A stretch of 64,000 bases of DNA from Flavobacterium petrolei. GTDB lineage: Bacteria > Bacteroidota > Bacteroidia > Flavobacteriales > Flavobacteriaceae. The notes under the pieces are model-generated. The model did not search any database. It saw only the letters and a list, made by a program, of their open reading frames with translations, and was not told the DNA's origin. The DNA lies in NCBI RefSeq assembly GCF_003314435.2, contig NZ_QNVY02000001.1, positions 868,001 through 932,000 of the forward strand, in the 5' to 3' direction. Each line of letters opens with the position of its first letter. Position 1 is the stretch's first letter. This document shows positions 42,181-53,182 of this stretch, in pieces. A program made the position numbers and the translations under genes.

Positions 42181-42266
42181 GTTTTTTTTTATTGAAAGAT
42201 TAAACGATCGAAAAATTTAAAAATTATCACAAATCTTTAAATTTTTCAATCTTTAAATTATTAAAT

Positions 42267-42701
42267 TTATTTCACTCCAGTACTTCCAAAACCACCTTCT
42301 CCTCTGGAAGTTTCTGTCAGTTCCTGAACTTCAATCCACTCCGCACGTTCGTGTTTTGCGATGATGAGTTGGGCAATGCGTTCTCCGTTTTGGATCACGA
42401 AATCTTCATTGGATAAATTTACTAAAATAACTCCAATTTCGCCACGATAATCGGCATCTACTGTTCCGGGAGCATTCAGTACCGTAATTCCGTTTTTAGC
42501 CGCCAGACCGCTTCTTGGACGAACTTGCGCTTCGAAACCAATTGGCAATTCGATAAAAAGACCTGTTTTTACGATGGCTCTTTCCAGTGGTTTTAGTGTT
42601 ATGGATTCCGATAAGTTGGCTCGTAAGTCCATTCCTGCCGAGGCTATGGTTTCATAGTTAGGCAAGGCATGTTGTGATTTATTGATGATGTTTATTGTCA
42701 T
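42267..42701 (-). CDS. dut: Deoxyuridine 5'-triphosphate nucleotidohydrolase (dUTPase)
   Basis: A 144-residue trimeric all-beta dUTPase. All five motifs are visible: AGMDLRANL (about 22-30), [11 protein letters not shown] (about 62-72), [17 protein letters not shown] (about 79-95), RIAQLI (about 108-113) and the P-loop-like [10 protein letters not shown] near the end. It hydrolyses dUTP to dUMP, keeping uracil out of DNA and feeding thymidylate synthesis. Length is normal. It sits between the nucleotidyltransferase and a flippase gene with no functional link to surface sugars. Confidence 0.95.
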   Translation of the reverse strand: MTINIINKSQHALPNYETIASAGMDLRANLSESITLKPLERAIVKTGLFIELPIGFEAQVRPRSGLAAKNGITVLNAPGTVDADYRGEIGVILVNLSNEDFVIQNGERIAQLIIAKHERAEWIEVQELTETSRGEGGFGSTGVK

Positions 42702-42784
42702 TGTTTTTTATTTAAAAATAGGAATATAGGAGGGACAAGTTATGACTTGTACTTACATATTCTTTTTTACTGTTTTCGATTTTT

Positions 42785-42852
42785 TAGCCCTGATTGAAGC
42801 GGCATCCTTTTCTTTTTTTCTATAAAAAAGAAAAGATACAGCAAAAAGCAGG
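42785..42852. repeat. Dispersed hairpin repeat (CGGCATCCTTT family), copy 1
   Basis: A core GAAGCGGCATCCTTTTCTTT is followed by CTATAAAAAAGAAAAGATACAG. The hairpin CTTTTCTTTTTT/AAAAAAGAAAAG is inside, with AGCCC and GCAGG at the outer ends. A related copy lies at 55920-55992. Intergenic elements of this kind are frequent in Flavobacterium genomes. Confidence 0.6.
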
Positions 42853-42875
42853 AAATAGCTCCTAAAAACTAGATT

Positions 42876-44342
42876 CTAATTCTTTTTTCGATTCAACATT
42901 TTGATTAATAATTCTTTTTCATTGTGGTATATAAAATACATAAACACCAGTAATAACGTGATTCCTACGTAATAATTCTCCCTGAAACCATAAAAAGAAA
43001 CTGCCGAAAATCCTACTGAAATCAGTAAATACATAAGTATTTTATTGGTGTCATACGGAATAGGATAATACTTATTCCCAAAATAATAGGAGATGGTCAT
43101 CATGCTTCCGTACGCTGCAATAGTGGCGATTGCCGAGCCGTAATAACTCATTGTTGGGATCAGCAAGTAATTTAACACCAGTGTAATTATGGCTCCCACG
43201 ATAGAAATATAGGCACCAACATGGGTTTTATCTATTAGTTTGTACCAAACGGAAAGATTGGTGTAAATGCCTAAGAAAAAGTTGGCAAGAATAATCAGCG
43301 GTACTACTTTCATGGCTTCCCAATAGGACTCATCCCGAATCATAATGACTTTTAATACATCCGCAAAAACGATGACGGACAGTAATATAAAAGACCCAAA
43401 AATCACAAAATATTTGGTAATTGTAGCATACGTTTGTGGTGCGTTTTTATTATCCGAGTGACTAAAAAAGAAAGGCTCAATTCCTAGCGTATATGCCGTA
43501 CGATACAAAACCATGAACAACCCAAGCTTGTAACAAGCGGAATACACTCCTACTTCGGCGGCGGCAATATCTGGTGGCAATAAATAGCCTAAAAGTATTT
43601 TGTCGAACTGTTCGTTGATGGCAAATGCAATTCCGGCAACCATAATTGGCATTCCGTACTGCATCATGCGTTTCCACAGCGAATAATCAAAATGCCATTT
43701 GAGTTTGAAATAATTGGGTGACAGCAGTATAAATGTCAGCAAGCTGGCAACAATATTGGACACAAAAATATAGCCTATTTGAAAATCTTCCAAGTATAAA
43801 GAACGTAAAATACTGTCAGGATTTGATTTTGCAATCGCGGGTAAATAACTCAAAAAGAAAAGGCTCAGAAACAAATTGACGGCTACATTTCCTATTTTGA
43901 TTATGGCGTATTTTATGGGTTGCTGATTGACTCTTAATTTAGAAAATGGAATAATTACCAAGGCATCAAGCACTAAAATCCAAATAGTGTAACTAATGTA
44001 TTGTTCGTCTATTTCAGCCCAACTGGATATAGTATTTCGGAATAATAAGGCTAAGAATAAGAACGCAATGGAAGTCCAAAAAATGGAAACGGACGTAGTT
44101 TCAACTACCGAATTCTTATTAGTTTCTTTGTTATAAAACCTGAAAAAAGCGGTTTCCATTCCGTAAGAAAGAATGACATTGAAGAAAATCATGCCGGCAA
44201 AAATGATGGAAACCTTCCCATATTCTGCTTTTGGAAGTAAATCCGTGTATAAGGGCACCAAAAAAAAACTGAACATTCGCGGCACAACCGTTGCTAATCC
44301 ATAAATGGCGGTCTGTTTAAAAAGATTTTTATATAATCCCAA
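42876..44342 (-). CDS. Oligosaccharide flippase (Wzx/MOP family)
   Basis: A 488-residue membrane protein with about 12-14 hydrophobic segments spread over its length (for example GLATVVPRMFSFFLVPLYTD near 15-34, ILVLDALVIIPFSKLRV and AIATIAAYGSMMTISYYFG near 405-423). The MSYYGSAIATIAAYG region and several helix-breaking prolines match polysaccharide flippases. It moves lipid-linked sugar units across the inner membrane. It lies on the same strand as dut and the nucleotidyltransferase, in the usual flavobacterial envelope order. The N-terminus begins the first helix. Confidence 0.88.
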   Translation of the reverse strand: MGLYKNLFKQTAIYGLATVVPRMFSFFLVPLYTDLLPKAEYGKVSIIFAGMIFFNVILSYGMETAFFRFYNKETNKNSVVETTSVSIFWTSIAFLFLALLFRNTISSWAEIDEQYISYTIWILVLDALVIIPFSKLRVNQQPIKYAIIKIGNVAVNLFLSLFFLSYLPAIAKSNPDSILRSLYLEDFQIGYIFVSNIVASLLTFILLSPNYFKLKWHFDYSLWKRMMQYGMPIMVAGIAFAINEQFDKILLGYLLPPDIAAAEVGVYSACYKLGLFMVLYRTAYTLGIEPFFFSHSDNKNAPQTYATITKYFVIFGSFILLSVIVFADVLKVIMIRDESYWEAMKVVPLIILANFFLGIYTNLSVWYKLIDKTHVGAYISIVGAIITLVLNYLLIPTMSYYGSAIATIAAYGSMMTISYYFGNKYYPIPYDTNKILMYLLISVGFSAVSFYGFRENYYVGITLLLVFMYFIYHNEKELLIKMLNRKKN

Positions 44343-44463
44343 AATGGTGTTTTTATTAAAATTAAGGAAACAAAAATAACTAATTCTTTGGTTTAAACCG
44401 ATGAAGTGAATGTTTGTTTTGAAAGAGAAAAATCAATTACAAAAGCTTTTCAATTGCAAAAAA

Positions 44464-44925
44464 TTATCGCAAGGGTTTTTCTAGGACATTCGATATTTTA
44501 TAAAAAAGGGTTTTACCGTTTTTCGTATATTCCAAAACTGCTTCATTGGATTTTAAATCAAATTTAGATTTATGAACGACCGGTGCTTTATTGCCATATT
44601 CTTTGGCAGGATTTTTATCCATAATCAAATCTTCTTTTTTAATACTTTGTAAAAATGAAGATTTAAAGTCTTTTGGTGTAATTTCCTGAACTAGAGATTC
44701 TTGATTGTGAAAGTAGATTTTTTCCAGTTTGATGTTTGCCGCAAGCGGTTTTTTGAATTCGATATAAAAATTGATCACGCTGCTTTCCGTACCTTTTTTG
44801 ACTTTTTGGTAGAATACTGATTGTATTTCTTGAGGAAATTCCGTTTGAAGTTCGTGTTTCATAGCACAAAAAGTAAGGCTGATAGCAGTAATCAATACGA
44901 AACTAATTTTTTTATATCCTTTCAT
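44464..44925 (-). CDS. Hypothetical lipoprotein (153 aa)
   Basis: A 153-residue protein with a signal and probable lipobox ending SLTFC (Cys20). The mature domain is small, basic and beta-rich (EFKKPLAANIKLEKIYFHNQ near 51-70, EAVLEYTKNGKTLFYKISNV near 128-147). I do not recognise the family. It lies 10 bp from the acetyltransferase gene on the same strand and could be cotranscribed with it. Confidence 0.65.
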   Translation of the reverse strand: MKGYKKISFVLITAISLTFCAMKHELQTEFPQEIQSVFYQKVKKGTESSVINFYIEFKKPLAANIKLEKIYFHNQESLVQEITPKDFKSSFLQSIKKEDLIMDKNPAKEYGNKAPVVHKSKFDLKSNEAVLEYTKNGKTLFYKISNVLEKPLR

Positions 44926-44935
44926 AACTTTAGAT

Positions 44936-45379
44936 TTAACTTAATCCTTCTTCATTCAAAATCTTAAGAAAATGAAATCCTTTTGGTACATACCCTTGGT
45001 TGTAATAAAAGCGATGTGCGGTAAAGTTGCCGGTAAAAGCATCTAGCACAATCATGGTACAGCCCAGTTCTTTTGCTTTAGCATCAACATAATCCGTCAT
45101 CATTTTGCCAATGCCTTTTTTACGATGCTCCGGATGCACAATAAAGTTGTCGATTTCCATATATTTACCAGACCATAGTTTAATACCTGACCACAATCCT
45201 GAGAGTCCAACACAAACCTCCTTTTCAAAAACGGCGATTTGTATGTAATTATGCAGAATCATTTCCGTAAGATAGGAATCGTATTTTTCTAAAGTAAAAT
45301 TGCTATATAGATGTTGCATGACAGGATATTGCGACAGCATTTCTTGTTTTGTGGTGAGTTCTCTAATTTCTAAATTCAT
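44936..45379 (-). CDS. GNAT family N-acetyltransferase
   Basis: A 147-residue acetyl-CoA-binding enzyme. The core is MEIDNFIVHPEHRKKGIGKM (about 76-95), with the RxxGxG/A loop binding the CoA pyrophosphate, followed by VDAKAKELGCTMIVLDAFTG and the Tyr-rich end AHRFYYNQGYVPKGFHFL. The substrate is unknown. It follows the atpG terminator and precedes the hypothetical lipoprotein gene. Confidence 0.87.
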   Translation of the reverse strand: MNLEIRELTTKQEMLSQYPVMQHLYSNFTLEKYDSYLTEMILHNYIQIAVFEKEVCVGLSGLWSGIKLWSGKYMEIDNFIVHPEHRKKGIGKMMTDYVDAKAKELGCTMIVLDAFTGNFTAHRFYYNQGYVPKGFHFLKILNEEGLS

Positions 45380-45413
45380 TCTTTAAGGAATTATTTTAAA
45401 CTATAAAATTAAA

Positions 45414-45442
45414 CAAAAAAAGAGCCAACAGGTGTTGGCTCT
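45414..45442 (-). terminator. Terminator of the ATP synthase operon
   Basis: AGAGCCAAC (45421-45429) pairs with GTTGGCTCT (45434-45442). On the minus strand the hairpin runs into seven T residues, just after the atpG stop. No terminator-like tail exists on the plus side. Confidence 0.85.
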
Positions 45443-45469
45443 TAGAATATATTTTGAATCAATACTATA

Positions 45470-46330
45470 TTACCCATTCAACGCTTCTGCTCCACCAACA
45501 ATCTCCAAGATTTCGTTAGTAATAGCAGCTTGACGTGCTTTGTTGTATGTTAATTTCAATTGATTTCTCAATTCGGTTGCATTGTCAGTTGCTTTGTGCA
45601 TCGCAGTCATACGCGCTCCGTGCTCTGAAGCAAATGAATCACGAATCCCTTTATACAACTGTGTTTTCAATGATTTTGGAATCAATGTTAACACAATTTC
45701 CTCTTTTGAAGGTTCAAAAATATAATCTCCAGGATTAACCGTAAGATCAGATTTTAGGGACGCTAAGGGCAAAAATTGTTCTGTTTGAATGATTTGTGTA
45801 GCTGCATTTTTAAATTGGTTGTAAATCAACTCAATTTTATCGTATTCACCGGCAACGAATTTCTCCATTAGTGAATCGGCAATTTTGGCCACATTATCAA
45901 AAGTCAAATCATCAAAAACAGTACTTTGATTGTCTACAACCGATAATGTTTTGCTTAAAACATCATTTCCTTTTTTACCAATAGCAAAAATATCAACTTG
46001 TTTCCCTGCGTAAAATTCAGCACGGCTTTTAGCTTCTTTGATTGCATTCGTATTAAAAGCACCTGCCAAACCTCTGTTAGAAGTTACTACAACAAGTAAT
46101 ACTTTCTTGATTTCGCGTTGTGTCGTATATTCACCACCAGCATCACCTTCGAGTGTAGCAGAAAGATTTTGCAATAATTCCGTTAATTTTTCGGCATAAG
46201 GGCGCATTGCTGTGATTGCATCTTGTGCTTTCTTTAGCTTTGCTGCAGAAACCATTTTCATTGCCGATGTAATTTGCATCGTCGATGAAACGGAAGTAAT
46301 TCTATTACGGATTTCCTTTAAATTTGCCAT
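45470..46330 (-). CDS. atpG: ATP synthase gamma subunit
   Basis: A 286-residue central-stalk subunit of F1. N-terminal MANLKEIRNRITSVSSTMQI, followed by TSAMKMVSAAKLKKAQ, gives the rotating coiled coil together with the C-terminal helix (LRNQLKLTYNKARQAAITNE followed by ILEIVGGAEAL). It turns proton flow into conformational change in the catalytic hexamer. It is the last gene of the operon, 85 bp after atpA, with a strong terminator behind it. The beta and epsilon genes are not in this window, as is usual in Bacteroidota. Confidence 0.96.
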   Translation of the reverse strand: MANLKEIRNRITSVSSTMQITSAMKMVSAAKLKKAQDAITAMRPYAEKLTELLQNLSATLEGDAGGEYTTQREIKKVLLVVVTSNRGLAGAFNTNAIKEAKSRAEFYAGKQVDIFAIGKKGNDVLSKTLSVVDNQSTVFDDLTFDNVAKIADSLMEKFVAGEYDKIELIYNQFKNAATQIIQTEQFLPLASLKSDLTVNPGDYIFEPSKEEIVLTLIPKSLKTQLYKGIRDSFASEHGARMTAMHKATDNATELRNQLKLTYNKARQAAITNEILEIVGGAEALNG

Positions 46331-46415
46331 TGTTTTGTAAGTATTAAGTAGTAATTTTTAAATAATAAGTAATAAAGAAAACCTTACTACTTACTACTTA
46401 AAATTTAAAACTTTT

Positions 46416-47993
46416 TTAGTTATATTTTGCTGATAATTCTTTTGCTACAGTTTCGATTACATCTGTAATTTCGTCTGTTAATTTTCCTGCTTTCAACGCA
46501 TCAAGAGTAGCTCTGTGTTTGTTGTTTAAGAATTCCAAGAAATCTTTCTCAAATTCTCTTACTTTGTTCACAGGAACATTTCTCAATAAGTTTTTAGAAC
46601 CAGCATAGATAATCGCAACTTGATCTTCAACAGTATATGGATCGTTTAAACCTTGTTTCAAGATTTCAACGTTTCTTTTTCCTTTTTCAATTACGTTTAA
46701 AGTAACTGCATCTAAATCAGAACCAAATTTAGCAAACGCTTCCAACTCACGGAATTGTGCTTGATCCAGTTTCAAAGTACCTGCTACTTTTTTCATTGAT
46801 TTAATTTGTGCATTTCCTCCAACACGAGATACCGAAATACCTACGTTGATTGCCGGACGAACACCAGAGTTAAACAAATCTCCATCCAAGAAAATTTGAC
46901 CATCTGTAATCGAAATTACGTTTGTTGGGATATATGCAGAAACGTCACCAGCTTGAGTTTCAATAATTGGTAAAGCAGTAAGAGAACCACCACCTTTTAC
47001 AATTGATTTCAATGAATCTGGTAAATCATTCATATTTCTAGCAATTCCATCATCAGCAATTACTTTACAAGCACGTTCTAATAAACGACTGTGCAAGTAA
47101 AAAACATCTCCAGGATATGCTTCACGTCCCGGTGGTCTTCTTAATAAAAGAGAAACCTCACGGTATGCAACAGCTTGTTTAGATAAATCATCATAAACAA
47201 TTAAAGCTGGACGACCTGAATCTCTAAAATATTCTCCAATTGCAGCACCTGCGAAAGGAGCATATACTTGCATTGGAGCTGGATCAGATGCGTTTGCAGC
47301 AACGATAACAGTATACGCCATTGCACCTTTTTCTTCTAACATTTTAGCAATTCCTGCTACAGTAGAAGCCTTTTGTCCAATAGCTACATAGATACAAAAT
47401 ACAGGTTTTCCTGCATCGTAAAATTCTTTTTGGTTTAAGATAGTATCGATACAAACAGTTGATTTACCTGTTTGACGGTCACCAATAACTAGCTCACGTT
47501 GTCCACGACCTACTGGAATCATTGCATCTACTGCTTTGATACCTGTTTGTAATGGTTCAGTAACGGGCTGACGGAAGATAACTCCAGGTGCTTTTCTTTC
47601 TAAAGGCATCTCGTATAAATCTCCACCGATTGGTCCTTTTCCATCAATTGGAAAACCAAGTGTGTTTACTACACGACCTACCATTTGTTCTCCCACTTTA
47701 AGAGAAGCAATACGTTGTGTTCTTTTTGCAGTTGAACCTTCTTTTATTCCTGTAGATGGTCCTAAAAGTACCACACCTACATTGTCTTCTTCAAGATTCA
47801 AAACAATAGCTTCTAATCCATTGTCAAATTCAACTAACTCTCCATATTGAACATTAGAAAGCCCGTAAATACGAGCAATACCATCTCCAACTTGAAGTAC
47901 GGTTCCTACTTCTTCTAGTGTAGCACCAGATTCAAAACCTTCTACTTGCTTTCTTAATATTGCTGAAATTTCAGCAGGTTTAATTTCCGCCAT
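46416..47993 (-). CDS. atpA: ATP synthase alpha subunit
   Basis: A 525-residue subunit. P-loop GDRQTGKS (171-178), the [19 protein letters not shown] segment, [20 protein letters not shown] near 273-292 and [20 protein letters not shown] (about 294-313) are all typical. It forms the non-catalytic nucleotide-binding half of the F1 hexamer. Start follows 23 bp after the preceding secreted-protein gene. It lies in the normal order after delta, but separated from it by that gene. Confidence 0.97.
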   Translation of the reverse strand: MAEIKPAEISAILRKQVEGFESGATLEEVGTVLQVGDGIARIYGLSNVQYGELVEFDNGLEAIVLNLEEDNVGVVLLGPSTGIKEGSTAKRTQRIASLKVGEQMVGRVVNTLGFPIDGKGPIGGDLYEMPLERKAPGVIFRQPVTEPLQTGIKAVDAMIPVGRGQRELVIGDRQTGKSTVCIDTILNQKEFYDAGKPVFCIYVAIGQKASTVAGIAKMLEEKGAMAYTVIVAANASDPAPMQVYAPFAGAAIGEYFRDSGRPALIVYDDLSKQAVAYREVSLLLRRPPGREAYPGDVFYLHSRLLERACKVIADDGIARNMNDLPDSLKSIVKGGGSLTALPIIETQAGDVSAYIPTNVISITDGQIFLDGDLFNSGVRPAINVGISVSRVGGNAQIKSMKKVAGTLKLDQAQFRELEAFAKFGSDLDAVTLNVIEKGKRNVEILKQGLNDPYTVEDQVAIIYAGSKNLLRNVPVNKVREFEKDFLEFLNNKHRATLDALKAGKLTDEITDVIETVAKELSAKYN

Positions 47994-48016
47994 AATAATT
48001 ATTTTTACCTATTTTT

Positions 48017-49543
48017 TTATATTGATTTAGAATATAAATCAACTAAATCTTTTAAACCATTAACGTTACTGTAATCAATCTTTTCTATGTCGCTACTAGA
48101 TATAGTTTCTCCTATATATTCTTTTAATTTGCTGTAAAACTTTTCTTCTTTACCTTTTTTAATCAAAATTTGAAAACCTTTCTCTTGAGCTGGTATTTTA
48201 ATTACATATGAATTTGAAGGTATATCTTGATAAATACTCATCTTATCTGTAATTTGTACTTCTTTAAAATATTTCCATGAAGCTGTAGCTAGAGAAATTC
48301 CAGCCATGGCACCTAAATCAAGTGCAGAATTATCTTTTGGTGCAGCAACCTCTTCAACTTTTACCAATAAAGCTCTATACTTTGTCTCTGACTTATCATC
48401 ATTAATGATACTAAAAAGTACATTCTCTTTTGCTTTATAATTGTAATATCTTAGATCACCTTTTTCGTTTTTGGCTAAAACTTTTAATATTTTTCCAACA
48501 CCATCTAAATCAACCATTCCATTAGATGAACTGCTCATTACAATTTTTTCGAAATCAATTGAAAGTGTCCCTTCTAATTTCTCTCCTTTTGGATCAATTG
48601 CATACCCAATTTTATCATAAATATTAGATGAGTTTAATTTAGCGGCATCAAATTTAGCCATTTTATCAGCTTGTCTTGCTCCTAAAAGAACTTCCGCCTC
48701 CATCAAAGTCATATATTTTTGCCCATTCAAATAGGTTATATCAACTAATTCTTTTACAAAACTTTCAGAAGAAGCTAAATCCGCATTATTGATTTTTGCA
48801 GTTGGAACATAAGTAAAAGTTTTATCAGATTCAACTAATGCTACTACCATTTTACCGCCTCTCTCAACAGCTTGAACTAATACTCTACCACTCAATGATG
48901 CGATTTCAACATTTAAAACCGGAGTTGGCGATGCATTCTGTTTCATAGAAACATCATATTTTGCAACAACTCTTGACATAAATTCTTTGTTTTGTTCTGC
49001 ACTATATTTCTCTGTAAAAGCATCTTTAGGTACTACTCCAGAAAAAATCAATTTGTCTTTACGAAAAACCTGATAGTTCATAGTAGCTAAGTCTTTCTCA
49101 ATAACTTTAGCAGCTTCCTTCAATTTTTCAATCTCTGCTGAAATACTTGGACGTTCTTCAGCAAAAAAAGCATCCAGATTCTCCACACCGTTAGACGTTA
49201 AAATATTGTACTTTTTAGCAAGGATTTCTGCAACAGCTTTTTTATAATTCAATGTAAAAGACATTAGAGCAAAATCTACTTCTGTAGTTTTTGTACCATC
49301 CAGATTTGTAACAACTAACCAACTTTTAGAATTTTGGGCATCAATTTTATGTGTCTTCAAGGTTGCAATGATAGCATTGGCATTATTAATTGAAGTATAT
49401 TTAAATTGCGTACCTGCTTTGTCCTTTTCAACTTTCGCTACTGCAACATTATCAAATAAAATCTGATCATCATCTTCTTTTATTTTCTGACCAAAAGAAA
49501 ATAACGATGTACTTAAAATAAATAAAAATAGAATTTTTTTCAT
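48017..49543 (-). CDS. Secreted hypothetical protein inserted in the ATP synthase operon
   Basis: A 508-residue protein with a clear signal peptide (MKKILFLFILSTSLFSFG, cut near 18). The mature part is mixed alpha/beta with a coiled coil near 130-160 (SAEIEKLKEAAKVIEKDLAT) and ends with a hydrophilic helix. It carries no ATP synthase motif, and I do not recognise its family. It sits on the same strand between atpA and atpH, nine bases after atpH, where most genomes have no gene; expression must come from the operon promoter. The exported product cannot be part of the enzyme's F1. It may be a recent insertion or a lineage-specific periplasmic factor co-expressed with the enzyme. Confidence 0.8.
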   Translation of the reverse strand: MKKILFLFILSTSLFSFGQKIKEDDDQILFDNVAVAKVEKDKAGTQFKYTSINNANAIIATLKTHKIDAQNSKSWLVVTNLDGTKTTEVDFALMSFTLNYKKAVAEILAKKYNILTSNGVENLDAFFAEERPSISAEIEKLKEAAKVIEKDLATMNYQVFRKDKLIFSGVVPKDAFTEKYSAEQNKEFMSRVVAKYDVSMKQNASPTPVLNVEIASLSGRVLVQAVERGGKMVVALVESDKTFTYVPTAKINNADLASSESFVKELVDITYLNGQKYMTLMEAEVLLGARQADKMAKFDAAKLNSSNIYDKIGYAIDPKGEKLEGTLSIDFEKIVMSSSSNGMVDLDGVGKILKVLAKNEKGDLRYYNYKAKENVLFSIINDDKSETKYRALLVKVEEVAAPKDNSALDLGAMAGISLATASWKYFKEVQITDKMSIYQDIPSNSYVIKIPAQEKGFQILIKKGKEEKFYSKLKEYIGETISSSDIEKIDYSNVNGLKDLVDLYSKSI

Positions 49544-49552
49544 TGTTAGAAT

Positions 49553-50086
49553 TTAGTTGATTAACTCTCTTTTTAATACTTGTAATCTATTGGCAACTGA
49601 AGCATTGTATTGCTTATCACCTATTCTCAAAATAAAACCTCCAATAATTGCAGGGTCTACTATATTTTCTAATGTTATTTTCTTATCTGAAAGCGTAGCA
49701 ATTTTTGCTAAAACTTTAGCTTCTAAAATTGAATCCATAGGAACAGCTGTAGTCACTTGCGCTAACTCAATCCCATTTGCTAAGTCAGATAATTTACCAT
49801 ATTCAGTAGCAATTGCACCTAATATTTCGAATCTTTTGTTTTCAAATAACAAATGAAACAACCCTTGAGTTACGCCATTGATACCTGCAAAAATTTCTAA
49901 CAATGCATTTTCTTTCACCGCAACTTTAATGGTAGGGTTCTGAATAAAAGTACTCAATTCTAAATTCCCATTAATAGTGGTAGCAATAGTTTTCATATCA
50001 CTGCTTACTGCTTCGGCAACATTTTTTGAGTTTGCTAAGTCCAAAATTGCTTTTGCATAACGAATTGCTGCTCTTGTACTTGCCAT
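49553..50086 (-). CDS. atpH: ATP synthase delta subunit
   Basis: A 177-residue peripheral-stalk subunit. The start is ASTRAAIRYAKAILDLANSK, the IRYAKAIL..A pattern of delta subunits. The C-terminal domain includes IVDPAIIGGFILRIGDKQYN, the conserved D-x-x-I-G-G-f-x-x-x-i-G segment. It links F1 to the b dimer. It follows atpF after two bases. Confidence 0.94.
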   Translation of the reverse strand: MASTRAAIRYAKAILDLANSKNVAEAVSSDMKTIATTINGNLELSTFIQNPTIKVAVKENALLEIFAGINGVTQGLFHLLFENKRFEILGAIATEYGKLSDLANGIELAQVTTAVPMDSILEAKVLAKIATLSDKKITLENIVDPAIIGGFILRIGDKQYNASVANRLQVLKRELIN

Positions 50087-50088
50087 AA

Positions 50089-50580
50089 TTAGTTCAATTT
50101 AACGTCACCTAACATATTCTCAATCAATTTAGTTTGAGCTTCTTTGTTAGATAATTCATCTTTTAATACTTTCTCAGCGATACTCAATGACAATGAAGAA
50201 ACTTGTGATTTCAATTCAGCCATAGCTGCATTTTTTTCTGCTAAGATAGCTGTTTTAGCTTGCTCAATCATTCTTGCGCCTTCTGCTTGTGCATCAGCTT
50301 TAGAATCAGCAATCATTTTTTCTCTCATTTCACGCGCTTCCTTTAATAAAGAGTCACGCTCTAATCTTGCTTCCTGAAGAATACGTTCGTTTTCTGCAGT
50401 AAGATTTTGCATTTCTCTACGAGCAGTTTCTGCTGAAGATAACGCTTCATTGATTGAATCTTCTCTACCTTTTACTGCGCCAAGAATTGGTTTCCAAGCA
50501 AATTTTCTTAAAAGGATGAAGAAAACTAAAAAGATAATAGAGGTCCAAAAAATTAAACTCTCCGGTGCTGTAAAATTCAT
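50089..50580 (-). CDS. atpF: ATP synthase b subunit
   Basis: A 163-residue stalk subunit. A membrane anchor near residues 6-25 (ESLIFWTSIIFLVFFILLRK) precedes KFAWKPILGAVKGREDSI, and the remainder is a long charged helix (ETARREMQNLTAENERIL). It dimerises along the side of F1. It lies between atpE and atpH, and a terminator-like hairpin precedes it. Confidence 0.94.
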   Translation of the reverse strand: MNFTAPESLIFWTSIIFLVFFILLRKFAWKPILGAVKGREDSINEALSSAETARREMQNLTAENERILQEARLERDSLLKEAREMREKMIADSKADAQAEGARMIEQAKTAILAEKNAAMAELKSQVSSLSLSIAEKVLKDELSNKEAQTKLIENMLGDVKLN

Positions 50581-50610
50581 ATATTTATATTTAAAAGTTT
50601 GTTTTAGAAA

Positions 50611-50647
50611 TAAAAACTCCCTGATACCAACCGTATCAGGAAGTTTT
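50611..50647 (-). terminator. Hairpin between atpE and atpF, possible attenuator
   Basis: CCTGATAC (50620-50627) pairs perfectly with GTATCAGG (50633-50640), extended by an outer CT/AG and A/T arms; the minus-strand transcript then reads TTTTTATTTC. It lies just after the atpE stop and 31 bp before atpF. Such a site can halt part of the transcription or protect the message, giving more c-subunit than stalk subunit. Confidence 0.6.
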
Positions 50648-50656
50648 AAGCTTTAA

Positions 50657-52053
<1,397 letters not shown>

Positions 52054-52184
52054 TATTAATTGTGTATCTGATTTTACGTTTTTAAAATTTTTTGCAAAGG
52101 TACATATTTAATTCAAAATTGAAAATTATAATGATGATTTTAAAAAATGAATTTTACAATCGCATTGCATTATTTTCAAGCAAC

Positions 52185-52568
52185 TTATCTTTTATTTATT
52201 AATCGTACCGAAAAAACTGTTTCAAAAAGCAAAAATAGGAAATAAGGGATGAAAAAAGCCGCAATATCCAAATTAGTTTCTCGACCTTCTGATTGAATCA
52301 ATGGAAGCAAAAAAACAACAGCTGCCATCATTTTCACGAAAGTGGTTCCCAGAAAAGCAAAACCAGTGAAATCCGGAAAATTGGCATTTACAAACAGTAG
52401 CAATACATATATTAAAAGTGTGGTTCCAAACAAGAAAAGGTAAATACTCCATGTAGCATAAAAGAAATCATGATCTTGACTGAAGGCCGATGAACCATAA
52501 TATTGAGCAAAAAATAAGAGTAGTGTGAAGGGCACTAAATACTTCAGAAACGAGAAAAAATTGATCAT
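52185..52568 (-). CDS. Small membrane protein in the ATP synthase leader region
   Basis: A 127-residue protein with four hydrophobic segments (FLKYLVPFTLLLFFAQYYG near 6-24, WSIYLFLFGTTLLIYVLLLF, AFLGTTFVKMMAAVVFLLPL and IAAFFIPYFLFLLFETVFSV). It overlaps atpZ by four bases (52565-52568) and precedes atpB, the position of subunit I-type assembly factors. Its own family is not recognised with certainty. A role in assembling the c-ring or stabilising the a subunit is the likely reading. Confidence 0.75.
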   Translation of the reverse strand: MINFFSFLKYLVPFTLLLFFAQYYGSSAFSQDHDFFYATWSIYLFLFGTTLLIYVLLLFVNANFPDFTGFAFLGTTFVKMMAAVVFLLPLIQSEGRETNLDIAAFFIPYFLFLLFETVFSVRLINKR

Positions 52569-52801
52569 TCGTTATTATTATTAATATTTTTAACTTGGCG
52601 AATTACGTTATAAAGTGCTATAAAAACAGACAATAACGATAATATAATAGTGTAAAAAGAAGAGGATTCGTCTGAATATTTTTCATCCAGCCACATCCCA
52701 AAATAAGTAAATGCGAAAATGACAACTCCCATTTGGAACGGAATCCCCAAAAATACCAACCATTTATTGAAATTGTTTTTATTTGGAGTTTTACTGTCCA
52801 T
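52565..52801 (-). CDS. atpZ: AtpZ/AtpI family protein
   Basis: A 78-residue protein with two membrane helices: WLVFLGIPFQMGVVIFAFTY (about 14-33) followed by WLDEKY, the diagnostic spacing of the AtpZ family, and FYTIILSLLSVFIALYNVI. It is overlapped by 11 bp with the bactofilin gene and by 4 bp with the next gene, so all are translationally linked. AtpZ/AtpI proteins help assemble the ATP synthase rotor and have been linked to magnesium or calcium transport. Confidence 0.83.
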   Translation of the reverse strand: MDSKTPNKNNFNKWLVFLGIPFQMGVVIFAFTYFGMWLDEKYSDESSSFYTIILSLLSVFIALYNVIRQVKNINNNNE

Positions 52802-53177
52802 TATTCAAGTTTTGATTTTTAATATTTGTTTTCATCGTACAAGAAGCAGTGAAATCAGCACCTGGCTCCACCGATAATTTCCCTACAGACACTTCGCCAT
52901 GAATGATGGCCTTCGCTTTTACATTAAGGACTTCTGTAACTTCAATTTTTCCTTCAAATTTTCCTTCGATATCCGCATTTTTGCATACAATATCACCAAC
53001 GACACTTCCTGCCGGTCCAATGACAATTTTTCCTCCAGACTGAAAATTACCGATTAAATTTCCATCCAATCTAAAATCAGCTTGCGAAATGATATCGCCT
53101 TTTATGGTAGTCCCTTCCACGATTCGATTGGTTTTTCCCAAAAGATCAGTGTAGGATTTTTGTTTTTTATCAAACAT
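52791..53177 (-). CDS. Bactofilin (polymer-forming cytoskeletal protein)
   Basis: A 128-residue bactofilin. The DUF583 right-handed beta-helix appears as repeats: TTIKGDIISQADFRLDGNLI near 23-42, KIVIGPAGSVVGDIVCKNAD near 50-69 and KAKAIIHGEVSVGKLSVEPG near 88-107. Bactofilins polymerise into nucleotide-independent filaments at the membrane and help set shape or place envelope machinery. It is placed between sprE and atpZ in one run of short intergenic gaps (5 bp and -11 bp). Confidence 0.9.
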   Translation of the reverse strand: MFDKKQKSYTDLLGKTNRIVEGTTIKGDIISQADFRLDGNLIGNFQSGGKIVIGPAGSVVGDIVCKNADIEGKFEGKIEVTEVLNVKAKAIIHGEVSVGKLSVEPGADFTASCTMKTNIKNQNLNNGQ

Positions 53178-53182
53178 AGTTA

